Positions 24,750 to 33,754 of a stretch of DNA of 64,000 bases are shown in pieces. The DNA is from Clostridium_X cadaveris (GTDB lineage: Bacteria > Bacillota > Clostridia > Clostridiales > Clostridiaceae), in assembly GCF_039521325.1 (NCBI RefSeq), contig NZ_BAAACD010000019.1. One strand, 5' to 3'. Under the pieces are notes generated by a model that saw only the letters and a program-made list of their open reading frames with translations, ran no database searches and was not told the origin of the DNA. Made by a program: the position numbers and the translations under genes. Positions within the stretch are counted from its first letter, which is position 1. The number at the start of each line of letters is the position of its first letter.

Positions 24750-26063
24750 TTATTCTTCCTCCCCGATACCGTTTATAGCTTCAATTAAGTCATCTCCAGT
24801 ATACTCACATAAGATAACTTTAATTTTTAATGCTTCTTCTAATTCTTCTACTGTAATATCATCTAAAAATACCCTTTCATTTGCTCTTAGCATATTTTTA
24901 GGTATCACTAAATAGTCTCCTAGATTTTTATCTTTTAGTTGATCTATTATGTCGCTAGCCGTTATAAGACCTGCTACAGTTATAGTCTCTCCAAAAAAGT
25001 TGTTTTTAATTTTTTCCACTTGAACATTTAAGTTAGAATTTTTATTTTCTATCTTTGATGCTACATTCTTTATTTCATCATATGCAGAAGTTCCTGTTAC
25101 AAAAGTTATTTTGCCTTTTAAAGAATCCTTTAAGGAATCTATGGTTCCATCAATAACTCTTCTGAGGTATCTGATCATACCTATTCCATCTTCAATCTGC
25201 TCATAATCACCATAAAATTCGTCTTCTGGCACATCAATTCCTGCCATAACGTAGAATTCATCAGCAAGCCTTACAAAAGGCGTCCCAATTTCTTTTATGT
25301 ATTTATTTTGGACATCTTCGAGATTTTTAATCTCCCAAAGTGCCATTTCTTTTTCATAAGTTTTAAGAGGATATAATCCTTCTCTGTACTTAGTCACTCC
25401 TACAGGGACAGCTGCTATATTATTTATATAGGGATATAACTTATATAAATCATTTACAGTTCTTATAAGTTCTTCTCCATTGTTGAGACCCGGACATACT
25501 ACTATTTGAGTATTCATATGTATACCAGCTTCAGCTAGTTTTTTAAGCCTCTCATAAACATTCCCAGCAAATCTGTTATTGAGCATCTTTTTTCTAAGCT
25601 CGCTATTAGTTGTATGAACAGAAACATTTATAGGACTTATTCTATACTTGATTATTCTATCTATGTCTTCATCCTTCATATTTGTAAGGGTAACAAAATT
25701 ACCTTGAAGAAATGAAAGTCTTGAATCATCATCTTTAAAATATAAAGTATTTCTCATTCCTTTTGGGAGCTGATCTATAAAGCAAAACACACATTTATTG
25801 CTACAGCTCTTTGCCTTATCCATTATTCCACTTTCAAAATCTATTCCCAAATCTTCATCATAATCTTTTTCTATTTCATAAACCCAAACTTCACCATTGG
25901 ATTTTTCTACCTCTATCTCTAGATAATCATCTGAAGTTAAAAATCTATAATCTATTATATCAGTAATTTTATTATCATTGATTGATAAAATCACATCTCC
26001 TACTTCTAAACCTACTTCATCACCTATTGATCCAGGGCTTATACTTCTTATTTTTGCACTCAT
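24750..26063 (-). CDS. DUF512 radical-SAM protein with N-terminal PDZ-like domain
   Basis: Uncharacterised but conserved clostridial family. The 437-residue protein begins with a PDZ-like segment (SISPGSIGDEVGLEVGDVIL). This is followed by a radical-SAM-type cysteine set CSNKCVFCFIDQLP near residues 87-100 and then the DUF512 domain. The cysteine spacing C-x3-C-x2-C fits a 4Fe-4S cluster coordinating SAM. No substrate is known. Its gene lies directly upstream of der (two-base gap) with the start behind AAGGGGTGATAAT, so a link to ribosome or RNA metabolism is possible but unproven. Confidence 0.88.
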   Translation of the reverse strand: MSAKIRSISPGSIGDEVGLEVGDVILSINDNKITDIIDYRFLTSDDYLEIEVEKSNGEVWVYEIEKDYDEDLGIDFESGIMDKAKSCSNKCVFCFIDQLPKGMRNTLYFKDDDSRLSFLQGNFVTLTNMKDEDIDRIIKYRISPINVSVHTTNSELRKKMLNNRFAGNVYERLKKLAEAGIHMNTQIVVCPGLNNGEELIRTVNDLYKLYPYINNIAAVPVGVTKYREGLYPLKTYEKEMALWEIKNLEDVQNKYIKEIGTPFVRLADEFYVMAGIDVPEDEFYGDYEQIEDGIGMIRYLRRVIDGTIDSLKDSLKGKITFVTGTSAYDEIKNVASKIENKNSNLNVQVEKIKNNFFGETITVAGLITASDIIDQLKDKNLGDYLVIPKNMLRANERVFLDDITVEELEEALKIKVILCEYTGDDLIEAINGIGEEE

Positions 26064-26137
26064 ATTATCACCCCTTAAAGTTATATTCCATCATTATGAT
26101 ATCATACATTAATTGATATATTTAGTCAAATAAAAAA

Positions 26138-26161
26138 AGCATACAGCTTATGCTATATGCT
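26138..26161 (-). terminator. intrinsic terminator of the pst-phoU operon
   Basis: AGCATATAGC pairs with GCTGTATGCT (one mismatch) around four bases, followed by seven T on the minus strand, just after the phoU stop codon. Confidence 0.75.
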
Positions 26162-26166
26162 AATTA

Positions 26167-26823
26167 TTAGTCATTTAGATCTGCTACCTCTCCTGTTACA
26201 AGATATATGGTAGCTTCACAGATATTTGTTGCATGATCTGCTATTCTTTCTAAGAACTTGCATACGAATAGAAATTGACTGCATTGATGTATCAAACTTT
26301 GATCCTTTGTCATTAACTTTATAAGTTCTGTAAATATGGAACTATATAATTCGTCAATTTCATCATCAAGCTTACAAGTTTCATAAGCCATAGTTTCACT
26401 GGTTTCTATATATGCATCTATAGATTTTCTAATCATATTTAAAGTAAGCTTTGCCATTTTAGGTAGGTCTATAAGCTGCTTTGCATAAACTTCTCCGCTT
26501 ACTCTCTTTACGATTTTAGCAATGTCTACAGCATGATCCGACATTCTTTCAAGGTCTGTAACTATCTTTGTGGCTGTAAAAATGTTTCTCAAATCCTTTG
26601 CTAGTGGCTGCTCTCTTCCTATAAGCATTATACATTTAGTGTCTATCTCTACTTCAAGTTTATCAACTAAATCGTCATCCTTTATTACCATATCAGCTAA
26701 GTTGTCATCATGATTAACTAAAGCTTCAATTGATGAATAAATTTGTTTTTCCACTATACTGCTCATTCTTAATAAATCATTGTGTAAGTTTTGTAATTCA
26801 ATATCAAAAGATCCTCTAGTCAT
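26167..26823 (-). CDS. phoU: phosphate transport regulator PhoU
   Basis: Peripheral helical protein that couples the Pst transporter to the PhoR kinase and dampens phosphate uptake. The 218-residue sequence shows the two PhoU three-helix repeats with the metal-binding motifs DLERMSDHAVDIAK near residue 85 and FLERIADHATNICE near 190 (E-x-x-D-H). It is the last gene of pstS-pstC-pstA-pstB-phoU, 18 bases after pstB, and is closed by a terminator. Confidence 0.97.
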   Translation of the reverse strand: MTRGSFDIELQNLHNDLLRMSSIVEKQIYSSIEALVNHDDNLADMVIKDDDLVDKLEVEIDTKCIMLIGREQPLAKDLRNIFTATKIVTDLERMSDHAVDIAKIVKRVSGEVYAKQLIDLPKMAKLTLNMIRKSIDAYIETSETMAYETCKLDDEIDELYSSIFTELIKLMTKDQSLIHQCSQFLFVCKFLERIADHATNICEATIYLVTGEVADLND

Positions 26824-26841
26824 AAAAATGCCCCTTTCTTT

Positions 26842-27594
26842 TTAACCAAATCTACCTGTTATATAGTCTTCAGTTCTCTTATCTCTAGGGTTGTAGAAAA
26901 TATCTTCTGTTTTTCCGCTTTCTATTATATTTCCATTTAGGAAAAATACTGTGTCATCAGATATTCTTCCTGCCTGCTGCATATTATGAGTCACAATAAC
27001 TACTGTGTACTTTTTCTTTAAAGTATCCATAAGTTCCTCTATTTTTAGAGTTGATATAGGGTCTAAGGCTGAAGTTGGTTCATCCATTAAAAGAACCTCT
27101 GGTTCAACAGCTAAAACTCTCGCTATGCATAATCTTTGTTGCTGTCCTCCTGATAATCCATAGGCATTCTTTTTAAGTTTATCCTTGACTTCATCCCATA
27201 ATGCCGCACCTTTTAAGCTCTTTTCTACTATTTCATCTAATTTACTTTTATTTTTTATTCCGTGAATTCTAGGTCCATAAGCTATATTATCATAAATAGA
27301 CATTTGAAATGGATTTGGTCTTTGGAAAACCATACCCACATTTTTTCTAAGTTCTATTACATCATAATCCTTATCATATATATTGTTATTTTCATATAGC
27401 ACTGCACCTTCAATTCTTACATTTTCTATAAGATCATTCATTCTGTTTAAACTTCTTAAAAAAGTAGACTTTCCACATCCTGAAGGTCCTATAAGTGCAG
27501 TGACTTTTTCTTTCTCTATATTTAAATTTATATCCTTAAGTGCTTGATTCTTTCCATAAAATAAGTTTAAGTTATTAGTTTTTATGATATCCAT
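26842..27594 (-). CDS. pstB: phosphate ABC transporter ATP-binding protein
   Basis: ATPase that powers phosphate import. The 250-residue protein has Walker A GPSGCGKST near residues 35-43, the Q-loop VFQRPNPFQMS, the signature YGLSGGQQQRL near 146 and Walker B LLMDEPTSALD near 167, followed by the H-loop VTHNMQQA. The QRPNPFPMS-like segment is specific to PstB. It sits between pstA and phoU with 14- and 18-base gaps. Confidence 0.98.
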   Translation of the reverse strand: MDIIKTNNLNLFYGKNQALKDINLNIEKEKVTALIGPSGCGKSTFLRSLNRMNDLIENVRIEGAVLYENNNIYDKDYDVIELRKNVGMVFQRPNPFQMSIYDNIAYGPRIHGIKNKSKLDEIVEKSLKGAALWDEVKDKLKKNAYGLSGGQQQRLCIARVLAVEPEVLLMDEPTSALDPISTLKIEELMDTLKKKYTVVIVTHNMQQAGRISDDTVFFLNGNIIESGKTEDIFYNPRDKRTEDYITGRFG

Positions 27595-27608
27595 ATTAAA
27601 AATCCCTC

Positions 27609-28493
27609 CTACTTGGCCCCTCTATATTTTTCGTATATCTTATTGCTTAAAATTCTTGATATTACATTAAATAATAAAACCATTATTATAAGTACTGCTG
27701 CAGATTTATTTGCTATAGCTGCTGCATCTGGAAGATTAGCTTCAGAATTCAATTTCCAGATATATACTGATAATGTTTCTGCCGGTCTAAAAATATTAAA
27801 GGGATTTGCTTTGCTTGTTATTGAAGCCGCAAAATTTAAGCTAGGAGCACTCATTCCTGCTGTATATAACAAGGCCGCTGCTTCTCCAAATATTCTTCCT
27901 GCTGCTAGTATTATTCCAGTTAAAATTTGCGGAAATGCCGCTGGAAGTAAAACCTTAACTATAGTCTGCCATTTAGTTGCTCCCATACCAAGGCTCGCTT
28001 CACTGTATTTTGAAGCTACATCCCTTATAGCATTTTCGCTTACTCTTGTTAAAGATGGCAGATTTAATATTGTTATAGCTAAAGCTCCTCCTATAATCGT
28101 AAATCCCCATCCTGTTGCATTTACGAATATAAGCAATCCAAACAAACCTACTACTATAGAAGGCAGTGATGCCATTGTTTCTATACTTAACCTTATTATA
28201 TTTAGGAATTTACCCTCTTTAGCATATTGGGATAAATATATTCCTGCACCTATACCTAAAGGAATGCTTATTACAAGGGTAAGTATGAGAATATAGAAAG
28301 AGTTGAATAGTTGAATTCCTATCCCTCCTCCAGCTTCCCCAAGTTTAGGTTTACCAAAAAGAAACTGTGGTTCCCAGAATCCTACTCCTCTATAGAGTAT
28401 TATTCCTATAAGCAATACTAATAATGCAACTACTAAAAAGGAAATGATATAAAGAACTGAAGTCCAAATCCTATCTATTTTCTTTGCGTTCAT
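27609..28493 (-). CDS. pstA: phosphate ABC transporter permease PstA
   Basis: One of the two membrane channels of the high-affinity phosphate importer. The 294-residue protein has about six membrane helices and the ABC-permease EAA loop (EASLGMGATKWQTIVKVLLP) near residues 167-186, which docks on PstB. Its start overlaps the pstC stop by one base. A 227-residue open frame on the opposite strand is only its shadow. Confidence 0.97.
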   Translation of the reverse strand: MNAKKIDRIWTSVLYIISFLVVALLVLLIGIILYRGVGFWEPQFLFGKPKLGEAGGGIGIQLFNSFYILILTLVISIPLGIGAGIYLSQYAKEGKFLNIIRLSIETMASLPSIVVGLFGLLIFVNATGWGFTIIGGALAITILNLPSLTRVSENAIRDVASKYSEASLGMGATKWQTIVKVLLPAAFPQILTGIILAAGRIFGEAAALLYTAGMSAPSLNFAASITSKANPFNIFRPAETLSVYIWKLNSEANLPDAAAIANKSAAVLIIMVLLFNVISRILSNKIYEKYRGAK

Positions 28494-29386
28494 TATTTTA
28501 CCTCACTCCTTTTCCCAATATACTTTATAATTATTATAAATATGAAAGATATTAAAAGTAACAAGGCAGCTAAAGACCATAAAGCATTATTCCAAAGGCT
28601 TCCTGAAGCTGTATTTGCCATCTCCATAGTTAAGATACCAGTAAGAGTTGAAGTTGTATCTAATATACTTCCTGGAAACTTTACTGAATTACCTATAACC
28701 ATTTGAACAGCTAAAGCTTCCCCAAAAGCTCTAGCTATACCAAGTACAATTCCAGTAAATATTCCACTTTTAGCTGCTGGAAGAACTACTTTACTTATAG
28801 TCTGCCATCTAGTAGCCCCTAGTCCATAAGAAGCTTCTAAATAATCTTTAGAAACTACTGCTAGAGCATCAGATGCAAGAGTAGCTATAGTTGGAAGTAT
28901 CATTATGCTAAGAACTATAATACCTGCTAAAAGACTGAATCCTAATCCTCCTGACGTATGTTTTATTATAGGCACTAAAAAACTTATTCCTATCCAACCA
29001 TAAACTACTGACGGTATACCTACAAATAGTTCTAATGCCGGCTTGATAAATCTATTTCCAAGCTTGGGCGAAATAAAGTTAGTGAACAAAGCAAGAGCTA
29101 TTGCTATAGGTGCACTTACTACTATAGCTCCAAGAGAAACCAGCGTTGATCCTACTATGAAGACAAGTGCTCCAAATCTTGGTGTATCTGCATCTGGGCT
29201 CCAGCTTGAAGAGAATAGAAAATCTTTAAGGCTTATTGATCCATCTAAAAAAATTGTAATTCCTTTTGAAAATACAAATCCTAGTATTGCCAGTGTAAGT
29301 ACAACTATTAATATTCCACAGCTCTTTGCATAAATCATCCCTAGATATTCATTTTTAAATTTTGAGATTTTATTATTCTTTTTCAT
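28493..29386 (-). CDS. pstC: phosphate ABC transporter permease PstC
   Basis: Partner channel of PstA. The 297-residue protein has six hydrophobic helices, the LFVGIPSVVYGWIG segment near residue 117 and the EAA loop EASYGLGATRWQTISKVVLP near residues 183-202. It stands 75 bases after pstS; the gap carries a hairpin (29433-29454) that may lower transcription of pstC-pstA-pstB relative to pstS. Confidence 0.97.
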   Translation of the reverse strand: MKKNNKISKFKNEYLGMIYAKSCGILIVVLTLAILGFVFSKGITIFLDGSISLKDFLFSSSWSPDADTPRFGALVFIVGSTLVSLGAIVVSAPIAIALALFTNFISPKLGNRFIKPALELFVGIPSVVYGWIGISFLVPIIKHTSGGLGFSLLAGIIVLSIMILPTIATLASDALAVVSKDYLEASYGLGATRWQTISKVVLPAAKSGIFTGIVLGIARAFGEALAVQMVIGNSVKFPGSILDTTSTLTGILTMEMANTASGSLWNNALWSLAALLLLISFIFIIIIKYIGKRSEVK

Positions 29387-29432
29387 ATTCTCAACCTCTA
29401 TATTTTCATATTAACTTATATTTAAAAAATAG

Positions 29433-29454
29433 TGGTTAGTCCAAAGACTAACCA
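29433..29454 (-). terminator. hairpin between pstS and pstC (partial terminator or stabiliser)
   Basis: TGGTTAGTC pairs perfectly with GACTAACCA around a four-base loop, followed by CTATTTTTT on the minus strand. Its position allows more pstS than pstCAB transcript. Confidence 0.7.
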
Positions 29455-29461
29455 TTAAAAC

Positions 29462-30340
29462 TTATTTAAATTCGCTCATTGGTATATATCCTTCTTTTAT
29501 GATAGTATCCTTAGTTTCATCACTTGTTATATAATCGATATATGCCTTAACAGCACCTTTTGGCTCTCCCTTTGTTATCATATACTCATATGCCCAGAAT
29601 GGATATTTGTTTGATGATATGTTTTCTGTTGTTGGATCAACTCCGTTGATTTTTAAAAGCTTTAGGCCTTCTTTTTCCGAGTCATTTCTTAAGTTTGATA
29701 ATGCTACATAAGATATTGCTCCACTTGTATCCTTAACTGTTTTCTTTGCTGCTGATGTTGAATCCTGAGTTAATCCTAAACCCTCTTTTTCATCTTTATC
29801 TTTCAATATAGTATCTTTAAAAGTTGCTCTTGTTCCTGATGACTTAGATCTATTTACTACGTTTATGGGAAGATCTGATCCTCCAACTTCTTTCCAGTTA
29901 GTAACTTTTCCAGTGAAAATATCTTGTATCTGTTCAGTTGTCAAATTTTCTACTGCTACATCTTTATTTACCACTAAAGCAAAACCTATTGCACAAACCT
30001 TATTGTTTACTAATTCCTTCAATACATTCTCATCACTTATTTTCTTCTTTGCTTCTACATCTGAATTTCCAATTTGTACGCTTCCTTCTGATACTTGAGT
30101 TATACCTACACCACTTCCTCCACCTTGAACGCTTATTGTTACATCCGGATATTTTTCAGTGAACATCTTTCCAGTCTTTTCTGCTAGAGGCTGAAGTGCT
30201 GTTGAACCAACTGCAAGTATATCCCCAGATATCTTATCACTGCCATCTGCTCCTTCATTTTTAGATCCACAAGCCGCAAAACTTGTTCCTAATGCAGCTA
30301 CCGCTAATACCATACACAATCTTTTCACTCTTTTATTCAT
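29462..30340 (-). CDS. pstS: phosphate-binding lipoprotein PstS
   Basis: Extracellular high-affinity phosphate receptor anchored by a lipid. The 292-residue protein has a signal peptide with the lipobox AAC at about residues 21-23 (GTSFAACGS). It then has the phosphate-contacting AVGSTALQPLAEK near residue 44, GGGSGVGITQV near 77 and NRSKSSGTRATF near 163. The start follows GGAGGGG. It opens the pst operon; a repeat block resembling Pho boxes (30415-30462) and a CATAAT -10 element lie upstream. Confidence 0.97.
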   Translation of the reverse strand: MNKRVKRLCMVLAVAALGTSFAACGSKNEGADGSDKISGDILAVGSTALQPLAEKTGKMFTEKYPDVTISVQGGGSGVGITQVSEGSVQIGNSDVEAKKKISDENVLKELVNNKVCAIGFALVVNKDVAVENLTTEQIQDIFTGKVTNWKEVGGSDLPINVVNRSKSSGTRATFKDTILKDKDEKEGLGLTQDSTSAAKKTVKDTSGAISYVALSNLRNDSEKEGLKLLKINGVDPTTENISSNKYPFWAYEYMITKGEPKGAVKAYIDYITSDETKDTIIKEGYIPMSEFK

Positions 30341-30397
30341 ATATAACCCCTCCGTGCTTTCTATCTATTTTTATTAGTTTTCTTCTTTACAAGATTT

Positions 30398-30462
30398 ATT
30401 ATGCACCATTAGAGTTAACTGAATATTATTCTAAGGTTAATTAAAATTAACATAGTTTAATA
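30398..30462 (-). promoter_or_regulatory. candidate PhoB-responsive promoter of pstS
   Basis: Hexamers TTAATT, TTAACA and TTAATA begin at 30437, 30447 and 30457 on the plus strand, a 10-base period; TTAACT at 30415 lies two turns further. They resemble the Bacillus PhoP box TTAACA. CATAAT at 30398-30403 fits a -10 element. Confidence 0.5.
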
Positions 30463-30488
30463 CTGGGTAAAAAAGTTTATAATAAAAA

Positions 30489-30512
30489 AACACCAGCTTA
30501 GATGCTGGTGTT
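30489..30512 (-). terminator. intrinsic terminator of phoR
   Basis: AACACCAGC pairs perfectly with GCTGGTGTT around six bases, followed by seven T. The 5' arm is the last coding triplets of phoR. It separates phoB-phoR from pstS. Confidence 0.85.
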
Positions 30513-32210
30513 CATTTCAGGAAGCATTATTATAAATTCACTTCCTTTACCTAATTCACTTTTTATTTCTATATTGCCCTTAAATTCTAATACTATATGT
30601 TTAACAATTGCAAGACCAAGTCCCGTTCCTCCTGCTGCCCTAGATCTCGTTTTATCAACTCTATAGAATCTCTCGAAAAGTCTAGGTATATGATCACTTG
30701 GTATTCCTACCCCCTGATCTTTTATGCTTATATTTACAAATCCATTTTCAGTTGAAGCTGAAACCCAAACTTTTGATCCTTTATCAGAATACTTTATAGC
30801 ATTATCTATAAGATTTATCATCATCTGCTTAAATCTATCTTTACTTCCAAATATATGATTAACTTCGTCACAATTGTAGATTATATCTATATTTTTAGTT
30901 TTAGAACTATTTCTCATTATATAGCATATAGATGAAAGTTCTTCTTTAACATTGATTTCTTCAACAACTTCATCCTTATGCTGTTCTATATTAGAAAGTG
31001 TTAAAATATCTTCTATAAGCCTTGTAAGCCTCTCTGCTTCGTCGTTTATTATTCCTAAAAACTTTTCTTTGTTTTTTTCATCATTTACATATTTTAATGT
31101 TTCTGCAAATCCTTTTATTGATGTGAGTGGAGTCTTTAATTCATGAGAAACATTGGCTACAAATTCAGATCTCATATTTTCAAGCCTCTTTACATCAGTT
31201 ACATCTTGAACCGCAGCAACGGTACCAATTAACCCACCATCACTTATTATATCTGTAGTTCTTACTCTTAATATTCTTTCCTTAGGCCAGAGAATTTTTA
31301 TTTCCCTATATCCATCATGCTCGTTTGTAAATACACCTTCAAGTTCAAAATCTCTTATGTGATCCATAAGATTTTCTCCAATTATGTTACGTTCTATTCC
31401 AAATACCTCTTTAGCATAGGGATTCATAATTATTATTTTATGGTTTTTATCAATAGCAACAACACCACTATCCATACTTTTAAGTATTGCCTCTAGTTTA
31501 TTTTGTCTATCAGTTGCTTCTCCTAAAGATATCTCAAGCTTATCAGCCATATTATTAAATGTATTGGCAAGTTTCCCTATTTCATCGTTAGATTGTATGT
31601 TTGCTCTTCTTTTAAGATCTCCCTTTGCAATTCTAGATGTTACAAATTGAAGTTCATTTAAAGGTTCAACTATAGCATGAGTAAGTTTTGTTGTAAATAC
31701 TATAGCAAGCAATATTACAACTACTATAGCTCCTATGTAATATTGTGTATAGTCACTTTTTAATATATATACATTATCAACGGCTATTGAAGACCTTATT
31801 ATATCTCCATTTTTCATAAGGGTCGCATAGTAAATCATATTTTTATTTAAAGTATCACTAAATCTAGTACTGCTTCCCTCACCATTTTTTATTGCCTTTT
31901 CTACTTCTTCTCTTGAAAGGTGGTTATTTGCCCTTTCAAAATCGCCATCACTATCAAAAATAACTGTTCCATCTGATTTTATATATGTTATTCTAATTGG
32001 TGAATCTTCGTATATACTTCTTAAAAACTGGATAACACTTTCATCATCTTGAGCTTCTATACTTTTTACAACCACTGAATTTGCAAGTTTTAAATCTTGT
32101 TTAGTATTTTCCATATGCTGATAATTAAAAATCACCATAAAAAGCCCACCTACTATAAGCAGACTTATTATTATTGTAGCTAATATAGATATAAGTACTT
32201 TTTTACGCAT
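30498..32210 (-). CDS. phoR: phosphate-sensing histidine kinase PhoR
   Basis: Membrane sensor kinase that phosphorylates PhoB when phosphate is short. The 570-residue protein has an N-terminal helix (about 7-27), an extracellular sensor loop (about 28-145), a second helix (about 146-168) and a HAMP region (about 170-220). A PAS domain (about 235-330) and the H box FVANVSHELKTPLTSIKGF near residue 345 follow, then the N, G1 and G2 boxes ending in GTGLGLAIVKH. The ATG at 32210 lies one base after the phoB stop and behind GGTGA. Its last codons form the terminator stem. Confidence 0.93.
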   Translation of the reverse strand: MRKKVLISILATIIISLLIVGGLFMVIFNYQHMENTKQDLKLANSVVVKSIEAQDDESVIQFLRSIYEDSPIRITYIKSDGTVIFDSDGDFERANNHLSREEVEKAIKNGEGSSTRFSDTLNKNMIYYATLMKNGDIIRSSIAVDNVYILKSDYTQYYIGAIVVVILLAIVFTTKLTHAIVEPLNELQFVTSRIAKGDLKRRANIQSNDEIGKLANTFNNMADKLEISLGEATDRQNKLEAILKSMDSGVVAIDKNHKIIIMNPYAKEVFGIERNIIGENLMDHIRDFELEGVFTNEHDGYREIKILWPKERILRVRTTDIISDGGLIGTVAAVQDVTDVKRLENMRSEFVANVSHELKTPLTSIKGFAETLKYVNDEKNKEKFLGIINDEAERLTRLIEDILTLSNIEQHKDEVVEEINVKEELSSICYIMRNSSKTKNIDIIYNCDEVNHIFGSKDRFKQMMINLIDNAIKYSDKGSKVWVSASTENGFVNISIKDQGVGIPSDHIPRLFERFYRVDKTRSRAAGGTGLGLAIVKHIVLEFKGNIEIKSELGKGSEFIIMLPEMNTSI

Positions 32211-32211
32211 A

Positions 32212-32907
32212 TTATTCACCACTGTTAAAACGGTATCCTATACCTCTCACTGTCTCTATATATTTAGGACTCTTGTCATCATCTTCTACCTTTTGTCTCA
32301 AGTGTCTTATATGAACGTCTACAGTTCTTGTTTCTCCTATATATTCATATCCCCATATCTTATCTAATAAGAAATCCCTAGTCATAACTCTCCCCTTGTT
32401 TTTTATCAGAATTTCTAGAAGTTCGAATTCTTTTAAAGTAAGGTCTATCTTTGTATCATCTTTTAGAATTTCATGTTTGTTAAAATCAATAGATATATTC
32501 GAGAATTTGTAAATGTGATCAGGCATACTACTGCTAGTTCTTCTTATTAAAGCTTTAACTCTTGCTATTAATTCTCTTATGGAAAATGGTTTCGTTATAT
32601 AATCGTCTGCTCCAAGTTCAAGTCCAAGTATCTTGTCTACCTCTTCTCCTTTAGCTGTTATCATGATAACAGGAATATTAGCTATGACACTATCTTTTCT
32701 TATCTCTTTACAGATATCATATCCATCCATGCCTGGAAGCATTATATCTAGAAGTATGAGTCTAGGGCTTTCCTCTCTTATTATTCTTAAAGCATCTATT
32801 CCATTAGTAGCTGTAAGTGTTTCATAACCTGAATTTTCTAAATTAAATTTAATAAGCTCAATTATATGTTCCTCATCATCTACTATTAAGATTTTGTCAT
32901 CCTTCAT
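32212..32907 (-). CDS. phoB: phosphate response regulator PhoB/PhoP (OmpR family)
   Basis: Transcription factor activated by PhoR. The 231-residue protein has a receiver domain with the acidic pocket VDDEEH near residue 10, the phospho-acceptor aspartate in LLDIMLPG near residue 53, and the conserved Lys in ITKPFS near 103. A winged-helix DNA-binding domain (about 130-228) ends in the family signature VDVHIRHLRQKVE and TVRGIGYRF. The ATG at 32907 follows GGAGGATAAATTT. It is in one unit with pgeF upstream and phoR downstream, next to the pst operon, which strongly supports the phosphate assignment over WalR. Confidence 0.93.
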   Translation of the reverse strand: MKDDKILIVDDEEHIIELIKFNLENSGYETLTATNGIDALRIIREESPRLILLDIMLPGMDGYDICKEIRKDSVIANIPVIMITAKGEEVDKILGLELGADDYITKPFSIRELIARVKALIRRTSSSMPDHIYKFSNISIDFNKHEILKDDTKIDLTLKEFELLEILIKNKGRVMTRDFLLDKIWGYEYIGETRTVDVHIRHLRQKVEDDDKSPKYIETVRGIGYRFNSGE

Positions 32908-32936
32908 AAATTTATCCTCCAATCAAATAATGGATA

Positions 32937-33644
32937 TTATTTCATATATATAAAAGAAAACATTCTTCCGCTTTGTTCTCTGTCCCTTCTATAAGAGTGA
33001 AACTTTACATCACTGCTGCAAAAAGTACAGTATTCCATAGTTATTATGTTCTCCTTTAAAACTCCCTCATTAAGAGCTTGTAATATAATAGCTTTTTCCA
33101 TATCTAAATTTCGTCCTTTAAATATAGAGACTCCTTTAAATATATCCTTCTCGTTAAACTTTTCAACAACATCATTACCTATTTCATAACAACAGCTTTT
33201 ATTATGCGGACCTATAACAATCTTCATAGTCTTTGGATTACCGCCTTTTTGTATTAAGAATTTTATACCCTCTTTTAAAATGTTATCCACTGTTCCCTTC
33301 CAACCACTATGTAGAGCTGCAATAAGATTATTTTCATAATCATAAACAAGTATAGGCACACAATCAGCAGTAAATACAGCTATTCCAAGATTCATTTTCT
33401 CAGTATATAATCCATCACCTATATCTTCTTTTGAGTTAGCATCATATACATAAGTACTGTGTATTTGCTTTAGATATGCTATGTCGTTAAGTTTATAGTA
33501 GTCCTTAAGGCAATTTAAATTCTTTTGAAAATCTATTCCCTCTCTGTTTAAGTCAAGACCATTATGAGATGTAGTAAAGATACAATTAGCACCTTCCAAA
33601 TCTATTTCTATTACTTTATATCCATTTACTATGTTTTTTATCAT
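32937..33644 (-). CDS. pgeF: multicopper-oxidase-like purine nucleoside phosphorylase, YfiH/PgeF family
   Basis: Members of this family act as purine nucleoside phosphorylase/adenosine deaminase and as peptidoglycan editing factor that removes wrongly incorporated residues. The 235-residue protein has the three zinc-site motifs: QIHSTYVYD near residue 60, FTADCVPI near 93 and AALHSGWKGT near 111. It lies directly upstream of phoB (29-base gap) and downstream of nrdR. The co-location with phosphate regulation is common in clostridia but not explained. Confidence 0.9.
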   Translation of the reverse strand: MIKNIVNGYKVIEIDLEGANCIFTTSHNGLDLNREGIDFQKNLNCLKDYYKLNDIAYLKQIHSTYVYDANSKEDIGDGLYTEKMNLGIAVFTADCVPILVYDYENNLIAALHSGWKGTVDNILKEGIKFLIQKGGNPKTMKIVIGPHNKSCCYEIGNDVVEKFNEKDIFKGVSIFKGRNLDMEKAIILQALNEGVLKENIITMEYCTFCSSDVKFHSYRRDREQSGRMFSFIYMK

Positions 33645-33727
33645 AACTCTTCTCCCTTATTTTATCATCCTTCAACAGCTTATCCATAGCTTTAATCGTA
33701 TTTTAACTTGCTTTTAACATAATTTTA

Positions 33728-33754
33728 AAGCCAAACTATATTAGAGTTTGGCTT
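33728..33754 (-). terminator. intrinsic terminator of nrdR
   Basis: AAGCCAAACT pairs perfectly with AGTTTGGCTT around seven bases, followed by T residues on the minus strand. It begins directly after the nrdR stop codon. Confidence 0.8.

Noticed and set aside
27613..28296. 227-codon open frame on the plus strand opposite pstA
   Set aside because: It mirrors pstA codon by codon; its composition (many Ile, Lys, Pro, Asn) is that of an antisense frame, it has no ribosome binding site, and pstA shows full family motifs.
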